DNA of 64,000 bases from Eutypella sp. D-1 (taxonomy: Eukaryota > Ascomycota > Sordariomycetes > Xylariales > Diatrypaceae), in NCBI GenBank assembly GCA_023313575.1, contig JAJTTP010000002.1:434001-498000 (forward strand). Reading direction: 5' to 3'. Within the stretch, counting starts at the first letter, position 1; every line of letters begins with the position of its first letter. Made by a program: the position numbers and the translations under genes. Shown piece after piece: positions 61,172-64,000 of the stretch. The notes beneath the pieces were generated by a model, which was not told where the DNA came from, searched no databases, and saw only the letters and a list, made by a program, of their open reading frames with translations.

Positions 61172-62680
61172 ATGGCGATGGCCGCATCGTCGGAAAAGGA
61201 AACGCCAGTACCCAGCTCCGGACCCGGACCCGGCACTGGTGGAGACTTCGTCGCCGTCGCTACTACAACCTCCGATCCTGACACCAAGTCCGACGAGAAG
61301 ACCGGTCGTGTAGACGGCGAAGCCTCCGTCGATGGAGACGATGGCACTATCACGGAGGACACAACCACAGCGACAACACCGCCACCCAATCCCACTTCAC
61401 CTCCCCCGGTGCCCGACGGCGGTTGGGCGGCCTGGATGCAAGTGGCCAGCTCGTTCGTCGTCATGATGGACACGTGGGGACTGATCAACAGTTTCGGGGT
61501 GTTCCAGACATACTACGAGACAGAGCTCCTCCCGGCGCAGGACTCCTCCGCCATCAGCTGGATCGGGTCGCTGCAGGGCGCGCTGCTGCTGCTCCTGGGC
61601 ATGGTGTCGGGCCCGCTCTTCGACGCCGGCTACTTCCGCAGCCTGTTGGCATCGGGGACCTTCCTCGTCGTCTTCGGCATGTTCATGACCTCCCTCTGCA
61701 CGGAGTACTGGCAGGTGTTGCTGGCGCAGGGGTTCTGCGTCGGCATCGGCGCCGGCCTGCTGTTCCTGCCCTCCGCCGCGGTGCTGAGCCAGTACTTCTC
61801 GCGCCGCCGTGCCGTCGCCCTCGGTCTACAGTCCGTCGGCTCCCCGCTCGCCGGCGCCGTCTTCCCCATCGTCTTCAGCCGCCTGCAGCCCGCCGTCGGC
61901 TTCCCCTGGGCCACCCGCGCCCTGGCCTTCATCCTGCTCGGCCTCTCCGCCATACCCCTCGCCTTCCTCAAGACCCGCCTCCCGCCCCCCTCCCGGAAGC
62001 GCGCCTTCATCGACTTTCCCGCCCTGCGGGACCTGCCCTACATGGTCTACAACTCCGGCAGCTTCCTCGCCTACCTCGGCCTATACGTACCTTACTTCTA
62101 CATCCAGCTGTGGGCCATTCGGCACGGCCTCACGAAGGAGGGTCAAGGCAGTGGAGGAGGTGGTGGAGCGGGGGCGGACTTCTCTTCCGCGTACCTCATC
62201 ACCCTGCTCAATGCAGGCAGCGTGCCGGGAAGGGTGCTGCCGAACCTGCTGGCGGACTACCTCGCGGGAAGCTCGGTAGCGGTAATGGCGGCAACGGCGC
62301 TAGGAGCCTCGGTATTAGCGTTCGGGTGGTTGGGTATTTCGTCGTTTGGCGGGATCGTGACCTTCACGCTGTTGTTCGGGTTCTTCAACGGCGGCGTCAC
62401 CAGCCTACCCCCCAGTGCCATTGCCGCCCTCACCCCGGACCTCTCCCGCATCGGGACCCGCATGGGCATGACGTTCATCTTCACCGGCACCGCCGTTCTC
62501 ATCGGCACTCCCGTCGCCGGTGCCGTCCTCCGCAATGACCACTCCGAGGGCTCCTGGCGCGGCCTCGTTGTCTACTGCGCTGTTACCCTGCTTGGTGGCG
62601 CCGCCCTCGTCGCTGCGGCGCACGTGTTGCACGTGCGGAAGTTGAGGGATAAGGCTGCTGCTGGCACTAAGACAGGATAG
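61172..62680 (+). CDS. Major facilitator superfamily transporter, monocarboxylate-porter type
   Basis: A single exon encodes 502 residues. The first ~80 residues are a Ser/Thr/Asp/Pro-rich cytosolic leader. The signature PVPDGGWAAWMQVASSF opens membrane segment 1 and is the DGGWGW-type hallmark of the monocarboxylate porter family (TC 2.A.1.13). The pattern then fits 12 segments with a central loop: FGVFQTYYETELL after segment 1, SWIGSLQGALLLLLG, YFSRRRAVALGLQSVGSPLAG between segments 4 and 5, and a second half containing LLNAGSVPGRVLPNLLADYL. The LPPPSRKRAFIDFPAL loop marks the centre. Fungal members move monocarboxylates, riboflavin or unidentified metabolites across the plasma membrane; the substrate here is unknown. 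A Gly-rich insert (GQGSGGGGGAGADF) interrupts the loop after segment 7. No biosynthetic gene is adjacent. Confidence 0.9.
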   Translation: MAMAASSEKETPVPSSGPGPGTGGDFVAVATTTSDPDTKSDEKTGRVDGEASVDGDDGTITEDTTTATTPPPNPTSPPPVPDGGWAAWMQVASSFVVMMDTWGLINSFGVFQTYYETELLPAQDSSAISWIGSLQGALLLLLGMVSGPLFDAGYFRSLLASGTFLVVFGMFMTSLCTEYWQVLLAQGFCVGIGAGLLFLPSAAVLSQYFSRRRAVALGLQSVGSPLAGAVFPIVFSRLQPAVGFPWATRALAFILLGLSAIPLAFLKTRLPPPSRKRAFIDFPALRDLPYMVYNSGSFLAYLGLYVPYFYIQLWAIRHGLTKEGQGSGGGGGAGADFSSAYLITLLNAGSVPGRVLPNLLADYLAGSSVAVMAATALGASVLAFGWLGISSFGGIVTFTLLFGFFNGGVTSLPPSAIAALTPDLSRIGTRMGMTFIFTGTAVLIGTPVAGAVLRNDHSEGSWRGLVVYCAVTLLGGAALVAAAHVLHVRKLRDKAAAGTKTG

Positions 62681-64000
62681 GGTACAGGTAGTTGCGAGAT
62701 ATCATTGGGCTGTGTTTGAGGCGCAAAGCCGGAGCGGAGGCCAACAGTCTGTCATAGTTCTACATAGGCGTGCCTCTCCGCAAGGTGTTGATGTAGTCGC
62801 CAATGATTAATAAAGAAAGGACGATCTATAGCACCTGTAACCATTTGTCCATGTGTGGCATCCTAGAGCCTCAAGTACCAATGGACATCGCCCGGTTTAA
62901 AACCGTTAAGGGTTGCTACTAATGGGCGGTTTCTCCCGCCATGAGACATCTTGATCCAGCCACACCAGTTCCGGCATAGCCGGACGTTTATCTTAGTTCA
63001 CCTTTATCCCTTTTCTTATAAGCAGACGCAATGGGCTTATCACCTTCGACTCGATACGGATATAGTGACCACACAACACAGAAGGTGCGCTATCTAAGCA
63101 TAGGGATTTAAAAAGGTAAGAAATACGGCTTCTTAGATATAACAGTGGGCAATGGGTTATCTACGTAAGAGACACCAATTCACTGTTCTAGTCGCGTTCC
63201 CTACCTCTCGACCAGAACCCGACATGGCCTCAAGCTGGTGTACGATAGTGGTACGAAACAATGAGCTATGTATTCGATCGTTGTGCTCATGTCGCCTCCC
63301 GTGCCGTTTACTTGTCACGTACCACTGCATTCCACACATGAAATCGATGCCTGCTTACCCTGATCAATAATCAAAGGTCATTTTTGTTACTGTGGGCTGT
63401 AGTCCCCTCATGCTGGCTGTAATTTGATGTTCAGATATAATTCTTCTTAAGTTGGCGTTCAGTGAAGATGTCGCGGTTATCCTCCTGGTGATCATGAACT
63501 GGACTGGATCACATATATGCAGTCGCATGGGAAGACGTTATAGCCACACCTTAAAGGTCATATCAGGAGGTGGATTTACCTGGTTAAGTATCCAATTATC
63601 GCAGCCAGTGGAGAAAAGGGCCCGGGGTAACTTGGATGCGCCCAACCTAAGAAATGAAGGGATTATTCCCGATTTACGATGAGCAAAGTATTTGTCAGAA
63701 ACTGCGAGGTTGGTTTTTAGTTAGATACGACCCACATAGGAGGTAGGTCAGCAGCTAGTACGCAATACGTTGGTGATGAGTGGGCAACTGGGACTGGGCA
63801 GGTCAGGTTCCTGGCTACTGTAGGTATGCACTATCTCCTCTCTCCCGCCAGCTACTATGGTATGTAATAAGTTGATAAGAAGATCCTATGCATGTTGTAA
63901 GCTCTTAATAATCAAGCTATTGGTATTCCTTCAAGATCTGGTGGAGACAAGTTTCCCGGGAAGGTTCCCACTTGCATCGAGGATCTCTGTTAGTCTAGAA
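62681..64000. other. Gene-free right edge of the window
   Basis: The interval is AT-rich with short open frames only (for example 63152-63370 and 63452-63682), none with family resemblance or splice support. It may be the promoter region of a gene beyond the edge. Confidence 0.5.

Overview
This window looks like nuclear chromosomal DNA of a filamentous ascomycete (Pezizomycotina, probably Sordariomycetes; the class is an inference). Genes are interrupted by short spliceosomal introns of about 55-190 bp with GTRNGT donors, CTAAC/CTGAC-type branch sites and YAG acceptors. Coding exons are rich in C/G at third positions. Intergenic DNA is AT-richer, with pyrimidine tracts and microsatellites. 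The gene content is fungal: the alpha-aminoadipate lysine pathway, a But2-domain secreted protein, a UPF0590/DUF1769 protein, fungal mitoribosomal proteins and an Adp1-type ABC transporter. I resolved 18 genes by hand-splicing, two of them small and easily missed, plus one coding-like segment that may be a pseudogene or an unresolved gene.

Layout. 0-8.7 kb: 3' part of an HXXXD acyltransferase cut by the window edge, an F-box protein, and a DUF1769 protein, all on +. 10-18.3 kb: an orphan conserved protein (+), a secreted GH18 chitinase (-) and a secreted But2-domain protein (-). 19.5-29 kb: the nucleolar GTPase NOG2 (-) diverges from a mitoribosomal mS26/Pet123-like gene (+), which converges on an ADP1-type ABC transporter (-). 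29-34 kb: gene-poor, with a coding-like segment on the - strand at 31.0-31.6 kb. 34-40.3 kb: a 103-residue Dabb-domain protein and a PLP aminotransferase (both +), a previously easy-to-miss 63-residue two-exon gene (-), and homoisocitrate dehydrogenase LYS12 (-) whose first intron reads as GC-AG. 40.3-44.4 kb: gene-free DNA with a possible decayed LTR. 44.4-52.7 kb: a long disordered fungal protein (+), mitoribosomal uS8m (-) and an orphan conserved protein with a P/Q/G-rich tail (+). 57.5-62.7 kb: a single-pass membrane protein and an MFS monocarboxylate-type transporter, both +.

Most genes are housekeeping: nuclear and mitochondrial ribosome biogenesis, lysine synthesis, ubiquitin ligase adaptor and transport. 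The accessory flavour comes from the acyltransferase, chitinase, But2 protein, Dabb protein, aminotransferase and MFS transporter. They are dispersed and show no obvious secondary-metabolite core enzyme, so I do not call a cluster. The most notable non-coding signal is a perfect 10-bp palindrome, TACCTAGGTA, found six times by eye and always between genes. All exon boundaries are inferred from splice consensus, frame continuity and family resemblance; no search or transcript data were available.
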